DNA of 64,000 nucleotides from DASXTW01 sp036505215. GTDB lineage: Bacteria > Actinomycetota > UBA4738. The notes under the pieces were generated by a model, which saw only the letters and a list, made by a program, of their open reading frames with translations, made no database searches and was not told the DNA's origin. Made by a program: the position numbers and the translations under genes. Shown here piece after piece: positions 1 to 8,556 of the stretch. Position 1 is the first letter of the stretch. The number at the start of each line of letters is the position of its first letter. The stretch covers positions 16,124-80,123 of the forward strand of contig DASXTW010000114.1 in the NCBI GenBank assembly GCA_036505215.1, read 5' to 3'.

Positions 1-922
1 AGAGCGCTGCCACGCCCGCGGCGGTGATCGACCCGAACACGACGGCCTCTTCCCGTATTAGGTGCGACAGCCTGGGGGCCACCACATCTCCGAGGAGTCC
101 GCCCACCGCAGCCGTCCCCGCCAGGATGCCGAACCAGTACGCCGGACGGCTGGTGCCCCGCAGCGCGAACGCCAGCAGGAAGAAAAGGAAGCCCGCTGCC
201 GCCTTGAGTGCGGCTGTACCGGCGGCGGCCGTGGTCAGCCTCTGGATTCGGCCGAGGCGAGAGACCTCCCCTCGTACCCAGGCCGGCGCAGGCAGGGGGA
301 GCCGCACTGTCAAGAGCGCCGTGACGGCGTAGGCCATCGCTGCCAGATACAGAACGCCCGGAGATCCCGTCAGCCTCAACACGGCCAGCCCCGGACCCGC
401 TGCAAGCAGCACACCGGCCACGGTGAGCCGGCCCAGCCTCGCGTTGGCGGCGACCAGCCCTTCCTTTTCCGGGGCATACGCCATGGTCAGACCGTTCTTG
501 GTGGTTCCGGAGACCTTGGAGAGGACGAGTAGAAGAAAAGCCAGTGGAAAGAGCAACAAGGAGTCGAATCTGGGGGCCGCGTAGATGGCCAGAAGCGACC
601 GACCGGCGGCGGCTCCGAAGGCGATGGTTCGGAGCAGCCCTCCTCGATCGAGCATCATCACGAGGAGGGGCGCGGCCACCGCCAGGGGGGCCATCGTCAG
701 CCCGAGGTAGAGAGCCACCTTGAGCTTGGCCTCTCCCACCGGAACGGAGAAGAACACCGAGTCGGCCAGGGCGATGGCAACGAGTGCGTCCGCTGCCGAG
801 CTGGACAGTTGGACGATGGCGTAGGCGTCGAGCGCATCGTGCGACTCCCACATCCTGCGGACCGGGCGGGTAGCCCACGCGAGCAGAGCCCCCCACCACG
901 GGACAGGGCTATCGGTCTGCAT
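1..922 (-). CDS. MFS-like multi-pass membrane permease, C-terminus cut off
   Basis: The minus strand is open from an ATG at 922 to the window edge, giving 307 codons with no stop. The product starts MQTDSPVPWWGALLAWATRP and has a run of hydrophobic segments separated by short charged loops. These include an ADALVAIALADSVFF segment, a LLLFPLAFLLLVLSKVSGTTKNG segment and later Ala/Leu/Gly-rich helices. This pattern resembles half to three quarters of a 12-helix major facilitator protein, but no substrate motif is clear. It begins 14 bases after the stop of the methylenetetrahydrofolate reductase gene on the same strand, so it is probably the last gene of that operon. The permease label is inference from hydropathy; that it is a coding membrane protein is better supported. 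Confidence 0.6.
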   Translation of the reverse strand, partial: MQTDSPVPWWGALLAWATRPVRRMWESHDALDAYAIVQLSSSAADALVAIALADSVFFSVPVGEAKLKVALYLGLTMAPLAVAAPLLVMMLDRGGLLRTIAFGAAAGRSLLAIYAAPRFDSLLLFPLAFLLLVLSKVSGTTKNGLTMAYAPEKEGLVAANARLGRLTVAGVLLAAGPGLAVLRLTGSPGVLYLAAMAYAVTALLTVRLPLPAPAWVRGEVSRLGRIQRLTTAAAGTAALKAAAGFLFFLLAFALRGTSRPAYWFGILAGTAAVGGLLGDVVAPRLSHLIREEAVVFGSITAAGVAAL

Positions 923-936
923 GGCTTCTCGCGGTG

Positions 937-1860
937 TCAGGCCAGCCCCGGCCTGGGCAGCAGCCCGGCCGACTCGATGACGTGGCGAACAGGATCCATC
1001 CGTCCTAGCCCCATCACGTGGATTCCCGCGACCCCCTGGATGGCTTTGAGCCTGGCCACCACTTCCACTGTGAGACGGACCCCTTCCGCTTCGGCGTCCG
1101 GGCCTGCATCCTCCAGCAGTTCGATCACGCGATCGGGCACCATCACGCCCGGCAGATGATCTCTGATGTAGCGGGCGCTCTTCGCACCTCGGGCGACGGC
1201 CACCCCCGCGAGGACGAACATGCGCTCGAAGATGCCTCTGGCCCTGGCCTTCTCCGCCCAGGATTCGAAGGCCTCGACGTCGAACACGATCTGGGTCTGA
1301 ACGAAGTCGGCGCCCGCCTCGGCCTTCTCTTCCAGCCGATCGAACGTGTAGCCGGGGGCGAGCGGCACGTCCGCCACGCCGATGAAGTAGCGAGGAGGCG
1401 GATCGATCCGGGCTCCAGAGAGCAGCCTGCCCTCTCGCCGGAGCCCATCCGCCAACGCGACCAGCTCCAAGACGGACAGGTCGTACACGGTCCGGGCGTC
1501 GGGATGATCGCCCACCCGGGGCGGGTCTCCCGTCAGACAGAGGATGTTCCGAGCTCCCAGGGCCCACGCCCCCAGCAGGTCGCTGGTGAGTCCGAGGCGG
1601 TTGCGGTCCCGGCAGGTCATCTGCACCACGGGCTCCAGGCCAGCCGCCGAGACCATGGCCGCTCCCGCCACCGCTGACATATGGGCCGACGAGGTCGGAT
1701 TGTCGGTGAGGTTGACCGCGTCCGCGTAGCCGACCAGGCCTCGCGCCTGCTGGGTCACCGCCCCTGGATCGGCGGACCGAGGGGGAACCACTTCGGCCGT
1801 CACACCGAAGACTCCTTCGTGGAGCACGCGTTCCAGTCGACTCTCCGACCGAAGGCTCAT
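937..1860 (-). CDS. metF: Methylenetetrahydrofolate reductase (MetF family)
   Basis: The 307-residue product is the usual length of a bacterial MetF without a regulatory domain. It should be a TIM-barrel FAD enzyme reducing 5,10-methylene-tetrahydrofolate to 5-methyl-tetrahydrofolate for methionine synthesis. The N-terminus has TAEVVPPRSAD, the family's substrate-binding start. The mid region QMTCRDRNRLGL and LCLTGDPPRVGDHP matches the conserved C-R-D-x-N and LTGDPP segments. The C-terminus has GIHVMGLGRMDPV, like the family's final barrel strand. The start codon overlaps the folD stop as TGATG, so translation is probably coupled. With FolD, PurH and PurN upstream, this gene completes a folate one-carbon cluster. 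Confidence 0.88.
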   Translation of the reverse strand: MSLRSESRLERVLHEGVFGVTAEVVPPRSADPGAVTQQARGLVGYADAVNLTDNPTSSAHMSAVAGAAMVSAAGLEPVVQMTCRDRNRLGLTSDLLGAWALGARNILCLTGDPPRVGDHPDARTVYDLSVLELVALADGLRREGRLLSGARIDPPPRYFIGVADVPLAPGYTFDRLEEKAEAGADFVQTQIVFDVEAFESWAEKARARGIFERMFVLAGVAVARGAKSARYIRDHLPGVMVPDRVIELLEDAGPDAEAEGVRLTVEVVARLKAIQGVAGIHVMGLGRMDPVRHVIESAGLLPRPGLA

Positions 1861-2735
1861 CAGGAGGGCTGCTGCTGGAGACTCCGCTCCGCGGCGGTCA
1901 CACTGTTGACCAGGAGCATGGCGATCGTCATCGGCCCCACCCCGCCAGGGACTGGTGTGATTGCCCCAGCAACCTTGGCCACCTGCTCGAAGTCGACGTC
2001 ACCGACCAGCTTGCCGTCGGGCAGGCGGTTCACCCCCACGTCGACGACTGTCGCTCCGGGCATGATCATGTCGGCGGTGACGATACCGGGCCGCCCCGCC
2101 GCGACCACCAGGATCTCCGCGCGACGGGTATGCGGTAGCAGATCGCGCGTCCCCGTGTGGCACACCGTCACGGTGGCATTGGCCCGAGGGGCTTTCTGCG
2201 CCAGCATGATCGCGAGGGGCATGCCGACCAACGCGCCTCGGCCCACGATGACCACATCGGCGTGCTCGATATGGACGTCCGAACGAACCAGCAGCTCGAT
2301 GATCCCCAGAGGCGTGCAGGGAAGGAAGATCGGCTCACCCCGAACCATGCGGCCGACGCTGATCGGAGTGAGCCCGTCGACGTCCTTGGTCGGATCGACC
2401 GCCTGGTGGATCGCCGTGACGTCGATGTGGGACGGGAGAGGGAGCTGTACCAGGATGCCATGCACTGCGGGATCCTGGTTGAGCCGCTCGATCTGCTCGA
2501 TCAGCTCCGTCTGCGAGATGGCCCCGGAGAGGTCGAGGCGTTCGGAGTGGATCCCCACCTCGGCGGAGGCCTTCTGCTTGCCGCCGACGTAGATCTTCGA
2601 CGGGTCGTCGTCGCCGACCAGGACGGCCGCCAGCCCGGGCGTGACTCCTCTGTCGGCCAACGATTTGACCCGCTCGGCCACCTCGCCCCGAACCTCGGCG
2701 GCGATCGCCCTCCCATCCAGGATCTTCGCGGTCAT
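1860..2735 (-). CDS. folD: Bifunctional methylene-THF dehydrogenase / methenyl-THF cyclohydrolase
   Basis: FolD interconverts 5,10-methylene-THF, methenyl-THF and 10-formyl-THF in the cytosol. The product, about 291 residues, carries the YVGGKQKAS segment with the catalytic tyrosine and lysine. It also has the VQLPLP and DVDGLT motifs, the VIVGRGALVGMPLA dinucleotide-binding loop, and PGGVGPMTIA near the C-terminus. I chose the ATG at 2735. An in-frame GTG lies six bases upstream at 2741, but a TACCCT -10-like box ends seven bases before the ATG, which would suit a leaderless message. It makes 10-formyl-THF, the cofactor of the neighbouring PurN and PurH. Confidence 0.95.
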   Translation of the reverse strand: MTAKILDGRAIAAEVRGEVAERVKSLADRGVTPGLAAVLVGDDDPSKIYVGGKQKASAEVGIHSERLDLSGAISQTELIEQIERLNQDPAVHGILVQLPLPSHIDVTAIHQAVDPTKDVDGLTPISVGRMVRGEPIFLPCTPLGIIELLVRSDVHIEHADVVIVGRGALVGMPLAIMLAQKAPRANATVTVCHTGTRDLLPHTRRAEILVVAAGRPGIVTADMIMPGATVVDVGVNRLPDGKLVGDVDFEQVAKVAGAITPVPGGVGPMTIAMLLVNSVTAAERSLQQQPS

Positions 2736-2798
2736 GTCCACCAGGGTACGCGTCCGTGCGACGTCGAGGCCGGCCCGTACCCGGGGGCCATCCCCGAC

Positions 2799-4364
2799 TC
2801 AGTGGCGAAAATGCCTTCTTCCGGTAAAGACCATCGCCAGGCCGTGTTCCTCGGCAGACGCGATGACCTCCTCGTCCCGAACCGAGCCACCCGGTTGGAT
2901 CACGGCAGCGATGCCGGCCTCGGCCGCGCGATCCAGGCCGTCGCGGAAGGGGAAGAAGGCGTCCGATGCAAGGCTCGCCCCGCGTGCCTTCCCTCCCGCA
3001 TGGCGCGAGGCGACGTCGACCGAGGTCAGCCTGTTCATCTGGCCGGCACCCACTGCCACGGTGGCCAGCCCTTTCGCCAGGACGATCGCGTTCGACTTCA
3101 CCCTGGCCGCGACGGTCCAGGCGAACAGGAGATCCTCCCACTCCTCCTCGGTCGGCTCCCGTGAAGTCACGACCTTCATGTCAGACCGGCCCTCTACGAT
3201 CTGGTCCATGTCTTGGACCAGGGCTCCCCCGTCGATGAACCGCACGTCGAGGCTTCGGGGCTCCGGTGCAGGAGCCCGGAGCACACGCAGATTCGCCTTC
3301 GCCGCATAGGCGGCGAGCGCCCCCTCCGAGTAAGCCGGAGCCACGACGACCTCGGTGAACACCTCGGCCATGGCCCGGGCGGCGTCCTCGTCCACCTCGC
3401 GATTGAAGGCCACGATGCCTCCGAACGCCGAGACCCGATCTCCATCGAGTGCCCGGGAATAGGCGTCGGGCAGGGAGGACCCCAGGGCGACCCCGCAAGG
3501 GTTGTGATGCTTGACGATGGCGGCCGCCGGGCGGTCGAAGAGGAACGCGACGGCGCGGGCCGCCTCCGTGTCCAGCCAGTTGTTGAAGGACATCTCCTTG
3601 CCCTGGAGAACCTCGGCTCCGCCCAGTGGCCCGAGTCCAGCCTCGGGCGTATACAGGCCCGCTCGCTGGTGGGGATTCTCCCCGTAGCGCAGGATCGATC
3701 GGCGGGACAGGGCGATCGACAGGAGCTTCGGCAGGCCTTCCTCTTCGGGCGGGAGCGCTTTCGCTTGCGCCTCTTCCTCGGCGAACCACGCGGCGATGGC
3801 GGTGTCGTATGCGCTGGTGTGGGCGAAGGCCTCGCGGGCGAGTCGGTACCGCGTGTTGCGAGAGAGCCCGTCCGCCGAGTCGAGCTCGTACAGGATTGCG
3901 CCGTAGTCGTCCGGTCTCACCACCACGCCCACGGACTCGAAGTTTTTGGCGGCTGCCCGAACCATGGCCGGGCCCCCAATGTCGATCTGTTCGATGACCT
4001 CGGGAGCGGGGGCACCCGACACCACCGTCTCCAGGAACGGATACAGGTTGACCACCACCAGGTCGAATGGCTCGATGCCGTGTTCTTCGAGCTCGGCCAA
4101 GTGGGAGGGGTTTTGCTTGTCCGCGAGGATTCCCCCGTGGATCCGAGGATGGAGCGTCTTCACCCTCCCCTCGAGCATCTCCGGAAACCCGGTCACCGCA
4201 GAAACAGGGGTGACGTCGATGCCCGCCTCCTGCAGGACGCGGGCAGTGTTGCCTGTCGAGACCACCTTCACGCCCCGATCCACCAATCCCCTGGCGAACT
4301 CCACCACGTTGGATTTGTCGGCCACCGCCACGAGAGCCCGTTTGATCGGCAGTGCGTCGCTCAT
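2799..4364 (-). CDS. purH: Bifunctional AICAR formyltransferase / IMP cyclohydrolase
   Basis: PurH carries out the last two steps of IMP synthesis. The 521-residue product starts MSDALPIKRALVAVADKSN, typical of the N-terminal IMP cyclohydrolase domain (to about residue 200), with VSTGNTARVLQEAGI and HPRIHGGIL. The C-terminal transformylase contains YGENPHQRAGLY, the catalytic KHHNPCGVA segment with its Lys-His pair, and AFGGIVAFNREVD. It ends QPGGSVRDEEVI and FTGRRHFRH. The ATG at 4364 overlaps the purN stop as ATGA, which fixes this start; reading further upstream is merely open frame inside purN. purN and purH therefore form a translationally coupled pair. Confidence 0.97.
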   Translation of the reverse strand: MSDALPIKRALVAVADKSNVVEFARGLVDRGVKVVSTGNTARVLQEAGIDVTPVSAVTGFPEMLEGRVKTLHPRIHGGILADKQNPSHLAELEEHGIEPFDLVVVNLYPFLETVVSGAPAPEVIEQIDIGGPAMVRAAAKNFESVGVVVRPDDYGAILYELDSADGLSRNTRYRLAREAFAHTSAYDTAIAAWFAEEEAQAKALPPEEEGLPKLLSIALSRRSILRYGENPHQRAGLYTPEAGLGPLGGAEVLQGKEMSFNNWLDTEAARAVAFLFDRPAAAIVKHHNPCGVALGSSLPDAYSRALDGDRVSAFGGIVAFNREVDEDAARAMAEVFTEVVVAPAYSEGALAAYAAKANLRVLRAPAPEPRSLDVRFIDGGALVQDMDQIVEGRSDMKVVTSREPTEEEWEDLLFAWTVAARVKSNAIVLAKGLATVAVGAGQMNRLTSVDVASRHAGGKARGASLASDAFFPFRDGLDRAAEAGIAAVIQPGGSVRDEEVIASAEEHGLAMVFTGRRHFRH

Positions 4365-4987
4365 CGCTCGCTGGCGGACTCGAGTTCGTCGCCCAGGATG
4401 TGCACCAGTCGCCCCTCGACCTTCAACCTGCCCTCGGCGAGGAGCCGAGCTGCCCTCGGGAACAAGCGATGCTCGACAGCCTGGATCCTCTGGTGCAGTG
4501 AGCGCTCGTCGTCGTCGGGTAGAACCAGCACGGGCTCCTGGAGAACGATGGGGCCGTGGTCGACCTCTTCGTCCACCAGATGGACCGTGGCCCCCGTGAC
4601 CTTCAGCCCCCACGCCAGGGCGTCGCGTACGGAATGGGCGCCGGGGAAGGTGGGAAGGAGCGAGGGGTGAACGTTCAGGATCCGATCGCGGAAGGCCTGC
4701 ACGGTGCTCGCTCCGAGGATCCGCATGTAGCCCGCGAGGAGGACGAACTCGATGGCCTCCTCCTCCAACAGGGCCGTGAGCGCACGATCGAACTCGTCCC
4801 GCGAGGCGTAGTGCGAGGGCTCGAGGACGACCGCCTTGACAGCCCGAGCCCTGGCTCGATCCAGGGCCCCAGCCCCGGGCTTGTCCGAGACCACGAGCGC
4901 GACGTGCGGGCCCACGTGCGGATCATCCAGGAGCGCCTGCAGATTCGTTCCGGCACCCGAGGCGAGCACCGCGATCCGCGCTTCCAC
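4361..4987 (-). CDS. purN: Phosphoribosylglycinamide formyltransferase
   Basis: PurN transfers the formyl group of 10-formyl-THF to GAR in purine synthesis. The 208-residue product has ARIAVLASGAGTNLQALLD at its start, VVSDKPGAGAL, LLAGYMRIL, and the catalytic NVHPSLLPTFPGAHSV with the conserved Asn and His. HLVDEEVDHGPI carries the conserved aspartate. The frame opens far upstream, but only the GTG at 4987 places the first beta strand at the N-terminus. That GTG has no Shine-Dalgarno sequence and lies eight bases after a good -10 box, so the message is probably leaderless. It is the first gene of the purN-purH operon. Confidence 0.94.
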   Translation of the reverse strand: MEARIAVLASGAGTNLQALLDDPHVGPHVALVVSDKPGAGALDRARARAVKAVVLEPSHYASRDEFDRALTALLEEEAIEFVLLAGYMRILGASTVQAFRDRILNVHPSLLPTFPGAHSVRDALAWGLKVTGATVHLVDEEVDHGPIVLQEPVLVLPDDDERSLHQRIQAVEHRLFPRAARLLAEGRLKVEGRLVHILGDELESASER

Positions 4988-4995
4988 AGAGGGCC

Positions 4996-5025
4996 ACGCT
5001 ATTCGGGGGGCCGCGCGGGTGTCAA
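4996..5025 (-). promoter_or_regulatory. sigma-A-type promoter of purN-purH
   Basis: On the minus strand a perfect -35 TTGACA (5020-5025) is followed, after an 18-base spacer, by TAGCGT (4996-5001), which fits the TANNNT -10 of actinobacteria. The transcription start would fall about seven bases downstream, at or next to the purN GTG at 4987. This suggests a leaderless mRNA. It is read from the sequence only. Confidence 0.65.
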
Positions 5026-5089
5026 TTCGACAAGGGTTTGCGTGTATCCAAGGGGGTCCGGCGTCTCGGTCAACGCGTAGGCTAGGCGC

Positions 5090-5686
5090 GTGCGCGACCT
5101 GGAGGAGGGCCAGACCCAGGCCCGGCCGGGCCGGTGTGCCGCTCATCCCGGCGCCGCATCTGTGGGCGTGTGCGATGTCTGCGGGCGCTCGCTGTGTGTG
5201 GCGTGCGCCATCCCGGTGCGTGGGGCGATCGTCGGTCGTGAGTGCTTGGCCACTGTGGTCAAGGACGCCCCTCCTCCGGAACCGATCCCCAGCCCGATCA
5301 GACCCCGGGGGGGCAAGCTGGCGCTCGGGGGTTTCGCGTTGGTGATGCTGGTCTCGCTCCTGCCATGGTCGCGCTTCGGCGACAGCTCGCGGTACTTTGG
5401 CGCCTGGACACCCCACTGGTCGCTGATCGCCGCGCTCGCCGGCGTCGCGGGCTTCATCCTCGCCCTGTTCGTCACCTATCGTCCTCTCGATCCTCGGATA
5501 GAAGCCGGGGCATTCGGGCTACTGGGGGTGGTGGTTGTGATCGCGGCAGCGATCCAGCACCGCCACCCCCCCATCTTGTCCGAGGCCACGTATTGGCCAT
5601 GGGTCGCGGTTCTGGGGGGGACGCTGGCGATCCTCGGTGCCGTTCTGAAAGTGATGGCCGTGCTCGAAGCCAGACGGACCGAATAG
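5090..5686 (+). CDS. B-box-like zinc-finger membrane protein
   Basis: The 198-residue product has two parts. Residues about 13-52 hold a Cys/His-rich segment (CAAHPGAA, VCDVCGRSLCVACA, GREC) spaced like the small B-box-type zinc fingers found at the N-termini of many bacterial membrane proteins. The rest contains about four transmembrane helices after a Pro-rich linker. The GTG start at 5090 follows a TAGGCT -10-like box (5078-5083) by six bases and has no Shine-Dalgarno sequence, so the message may be leaderless. The gene diverges from purN and sits in the place where mycobacteria carry a membrane protein between sucD and purN. Its function is unknown; the zinc site may mediate protein contacts. 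Confidence 0.75.
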   Translation: MRDLEEGQTQARPGRCAAHPGAASVGVCDVCGRSLCVACAIPVRGAIVGRECLATVVKDAPPPEPIPSPIRPRGGKLALGGFALVMLVSLLPWSRFGDSSRYFGAWTPHWSLIAALAGVAGFILALFVTYRPLDPRIEAGAFGLLGVVVVIAAAIQHRHPPILSEATYWPWVAVLGGTLAILGAVLKVMAVLEARRTE

Positions 5687-5762
5687 TTGACTCGCTTGGA
5701 CCTGTACCCGAGAATCCGCAAGGGCTCGCGTCGGCGAGCCCACGTGCTCGAAAGGAGCGTCC

Positions 5763-6236
5763 ATGGCCCAGCGTCCCTCGTTCGACCTGACGAAGGTGCC
5801 CACGGCCGACAAGATCCTGGTGGGCGGGGCGTTCCTACTGTTCATTGACTCACTCTTGAAATGGCAAACACCCTGCGCCAGCTTCCGAATCCTCGGAGAG
5901 ATATGCGCGGGGAGCGCCAATGCCTGGGGAGGGAATGCGTCGTTTTCGGGGGTCCTGATGGCCCTCTTCGCCCTCCTTCTGTTCATCGGCGAGTTCCTGG
6001 TGATAGGGGGAGTGGAGATGCCCCCTACTGTCCCGGTCCCAACAGCGATGGCAGGGCTTACCGCCGGGACCGTTCTCTTCGGCATCATCAAGTTCCTGTT
6101 CGTGCTGGCGAACAAGCCTTCGTACGGCGCTTGGATCGGCCTGATCATCATCTTGGCGATCGCCTACGGCGGTTACATGAAGATGCAGGAAGCGAAAGCC
6201 GTCTCGCCGCCGGAGGACACCGGGTTCACCGCTTAG
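5763..6236 (+). CDS. Small four-helix membrane protein of unknown function
   Basis: The product is 157 residues with about four hydrophobic helices: ILVGGAFLLFIDSLL, a VLMALFALLLFIGEFLVIGG segment, an AGLTAGTVLFGIIKFLFVLA segment, and WIGLIIILAIAYGGYMK. The loop between helices 1 and 2 has two cysteines (CASF, ICAG), possibly a disulphide outside the membrane. A strong ribosome site (GAAAGGAG) lies five bases before the ATG. It follows the zinc-finger membrane gene in the same direction and converges on the next gene, sharing three bases of stop codon. I do not recognise a family with certainty. Confidence 0.75.
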   Translation: MAQRPSFDLTKVPTADKILVGGAFLLFIDSLLKWQTPCASFRILGEICAGSANAWGGNASFSGVLMALFALLLFIGEFLVIGGVEMPPTVPVPTAMAGLTAGTVLFGIIKFLFVLANKPSYGAWIGLIIILAIAYGGYMKMQEAKAVSPPEDTGFTA

Positions 6237-7594
6237 CTCGGTTCGTCGCCTCGGTCGGACGCCGGCGCCGTGGCGGCGGGCATCGTTACTGCTCTCGGAG
6301 GCAATGATCGGCCCTCCCACAACCCGCCCAGGGCTCCTCCCACCACACCCCACACCAGGGCCAGCAGCACTCCCGAGGTGAGCTCGGGCCCGATCCGGAA
6401 AGATCCGTTGGCCGCGAACGCGACGATGTTGCCGGTGATCCTGACCGTGATGCTCGCCAGGAAGATAGTCAAGAGCGAGAGGACGGCGAAGACCACGCCG
6501 GCCAGTGCCCCAAGGACGGCGGCGTCGTTCCTGGTTGTGGCTCGACCCTTCCTGGCCGCCGCCATTCCACCGAGAAGAACAGCTACCACAGGTACAAGCA
6601 AGAACAGGAAGTACCCCACCGGGGCGCTCGGCAGGCTCAGCGCGGCAGGGTTGCTGGTGGTGGCGATCCTCGCTCCGGCGTCCCGCGGGAAGTGCGCATA
6701 GGACAGGAAACAGATCGACAGCGGGCCGGTCACGGCCACGCAGGACCCCATGGCAGGGAACAGGACCCACGCTGCCATATTCGGTAGAACGAGCAGGGTT
6801 GCCACGATGGCGAGCACGCCGTCCAGCGTGCCCTGGTCGAAGGTCGAGAAGTAGTCCGCGGTCGAGTCGGGCTTGACCACCGCCATCACCAGGAGGCCCA
6901 CGAACGCAAAGACCAGACCCAACAGGATCATCCGCCAGCCTCCGGCGAGGGCTCCATGAAGCCGCCGCCCCGACCCCTCGGGACCCGGTATCAATCGCGC
7001 CCATCCTTCGGAGTTCTCGGACCGCACTCCCCCGACGAATCCAGCTGCAGCAGCCAGCGCAAGGGGCCACAACAGAGCGGCCAGGTAGGAGGGATGAATG
7101 GTCGGGACCTGCACGCCGTCCTCGGGTTTGAATCGCAGCAGGAGCGAGCCGAGCAAGGTGAGCGCCGCGTAGGGCGGGGCTACTTTCAAGCCGTGAAGGC
7201 CCCTCGCGAGCGTCGAGCCTTCGCCTTCCCTTGCGACGGCTCGCCCGCCGAGGTAGAGCAGCCAGAGGCCGAGAGCCGTTCCGGCCATGGCCGCGATGGC
7301 GACCACGCCGCCGGCGGAGACACCGAAGGGCACCTCGCCTTGGCTCAGGGCGGATTGGGGAACGTCGAACCTGAAACCGACGTGGTGGAACGTGTAGAAC
7401 ACCACACCGCCGTAGCGAGCAACGGTGCGCGCCGACGGCTTCGATGGATCGTCCGCGGCGAAGTACGCGAGCAGGATAACCGCTTGGGCCAGGAACAGGA
7501 GTACCACCGCGGCGAGCACCGCCCGAAGGATGGCGGTGTTCCAACCTCTGGCCAGAGAGGAAGAGGGCTCGGTGGAGTCGCGATGTTCGTCCAT
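6233..7594 (-). CDS. Polytopic membrane protein in the PerM (DUF6350) position
   Basis: The 453-residue product has about ten transmembrane helices with short Gly/Ala/Val-rich loops and a charged N-terminus (MDEHRDSTEP). In mycobacteria the gene between sucCD and purN-purH is perM (Rv0955), an integral membrane protein of the DUF6350 group linked to cell division under acid stress. Position, length and hydropathy agree, and the N-terminal LRAVLAAVVLLFLAQAVILLA segment resembles what I recall of that family. The assignment rests mostly on synteny. It lies downstream of sucD on the same strand after about 90 bases. No enzyme motif is visible. Confidence 0.65.
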   Translation of the reverse strand: MDEHRDSTEPSSSLARGWNTAILRAVLAAVVLLFLAQAVILLAYFAADDPSKPSARTVARYGGVVFYTFHHVGFRFDVPQSALSQGEVPFGVSAGGVVAIAAMAGTALGLWLLYLGGRAVAREGEGSTLARGLHGLKVAPPYAALTLLGSLLLRFKPEDGVQVPTIHPSYLAALLWPLALAAAAGFVGGVRSENSEGWARLIPGPEGSGRRLHGALAGGWRMILLGLVFAFVGLLVMAVVKPDSTADYFSTFDQGTLDGVLAIVATLLVLPNMAAWVLFPAMGSCVAVTGPLSICFLSYAHFPRDAGARIATTSNPAALSLPSAPVGYFLFLLVPVVAVLLGGMAAARKGRATTRNDAAVLGALAGVVFAVLSLLTIFLASITVRITGNIVAFAANGSFRIGPELTSGVLLALVWGVVGGALGGLWEGRSLPPRAVTMPAATAPASDRGDEPS

Positions 7595-7683
7595 GCAACC
7601 CTTCTCGGCAAAGGTGCCGACCGAGATTAGGTCATGAACTCACGCAAGGCCAACGTCGAAGGAGCCAGAGAAGGAAAGGCCGT

Positions 7684-8556
7684 CTAGCGTGAGAGAGTCC
7701 GCTGCATGAGTTCGGCGACCTCGGTTGGATTCCGCCCCACGCTCACCCCAGCCGTTTCGAAGGCCTTCGCCTTGGCCTCGGCCGTCCCCGAGGAACCTGT
7801 GACGATGGCGCCGGCATGTCCCATCCGCCTACCGGGGGGTGCGCTGAAACCGGCCACGTATGCCACCACCGGCTTGGTCATGTGTTCGCGGATGAACGCG
7901 GCTGCGTTCTCCTCGTCGCTCCCGCCGATCTCGCCGATCAGGACGACGGCCTCGGTCTCGGGGTCGCTCTCGAACCCCTCCAGGGCTTCCACGAACCCGA
8001 TCCCGTGCACCGGATCCCCGCCCATCCCGATGCAGGTGGACTGGCCGATCCCCCGCTGCGTGAGTTCATGGACGATCTGGTAGGTGAGAGTGCCGGAACG
8101 GGAGATCACACCGACCGGGCCCGGCGTGCAGATCTCCCCCGGGATGATTCCTACGTTCGCCTTGCCCGGCGAGATCAGACCCGGGCAGTTCGGCCCGATG
8201 AGGGTGACCTCCTCTCCAGCCAGATAGTTCACGGTGCGGGCCATGTCCTGCACCGGAATGCCCTCCGTGATGCAGACGATGATGGCGATTCCGCCAGCGT
8301 CCGCTTCGAGGATCGCGTCAGCGGCGAACCTGGCCGGGACGATGACCAACGACGCATCGGCCTGGGTCTCCTGAACGGCCTCGGCCACGGTGTCGAATAC
8401 GGGGATGTCTTCGACCGACTCGCCGCCTTTCCCTGGAGTGACTCCGGCCACCACGTTGGTCCCGTACGCCTTGTTCCGCAGCGTGTGAAAGGCGCCCTCC
8501 TTCCCCGTGATGCCCTGCACCAGCAATCGCGTTTCCTGGTCGATCAGGATGGCCAT
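7684..8556 (-). CDS. sucD: Succinyl-CoA synthetase, alpha subunit (ADP/GDP-forming)
   Basis: SucD forms the CoA-binding and phosphohistidine subunit of succinyl-CoA synthetase, the substrate-level phosphorylation step of the TCA cycle. The 290-residue product begins MAILIDQETRLLVQGITGKEG with the CoA-binding fold and has PNCPGLISPG. It also has the active-site segment MGHAGAIVTGSSGTAEAK, whose histidine is phosphorylated. The start overlaps the sucC stop as TAATG, so both subunits should be made together. The motifs do not show nucleotide preference. Confidence 0.97.
   Translation of the reverse strand: MAILIDQETRLLVQGITGKEGAFHTLRNKAYGTNVVAGVTPGKGGESVEDIPVFDTVAEAVQETQADASLVIVPARFAADAILEADAGGIAIIVCITEGIPVQDMARTVNYLAGEEVTLIGPNCPGLISPGKANVGIIPGEICTPGPVGVISRSGTLTYQIVHELTQRGIGQSTCIGMGGDPVHGIGFVEALEGFESDPETEAVVLIGEIGGSDEENAAAFIREHMTKPVVAYVAGFSAPPGRRMGHAGAIVTGSSGTAEAKAKAFETAGVSVGRNPTEVAELMQRTLSR

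Noticed and set aside
1..922. Two plus-strand frames at 24-332 and 62-532 considered as genes
   Set aside because: They are antisense to the truncated permease on the minus strand, which reads open over the whole region with clear transmembrane pattern.
937..1159. Plus-strand open frame over the metF 3' end
   Set aside because: It is antisense to metF and has no start context or domain.
2744..2792. GGGTACG and CGTACCC inverted repeat between purH and folD, considered as a terminator
   Set aside because: The seven-base stem has a 25-base loop, no T run, and overlaps the likely folD -10 region. I could not support it as a terminator.
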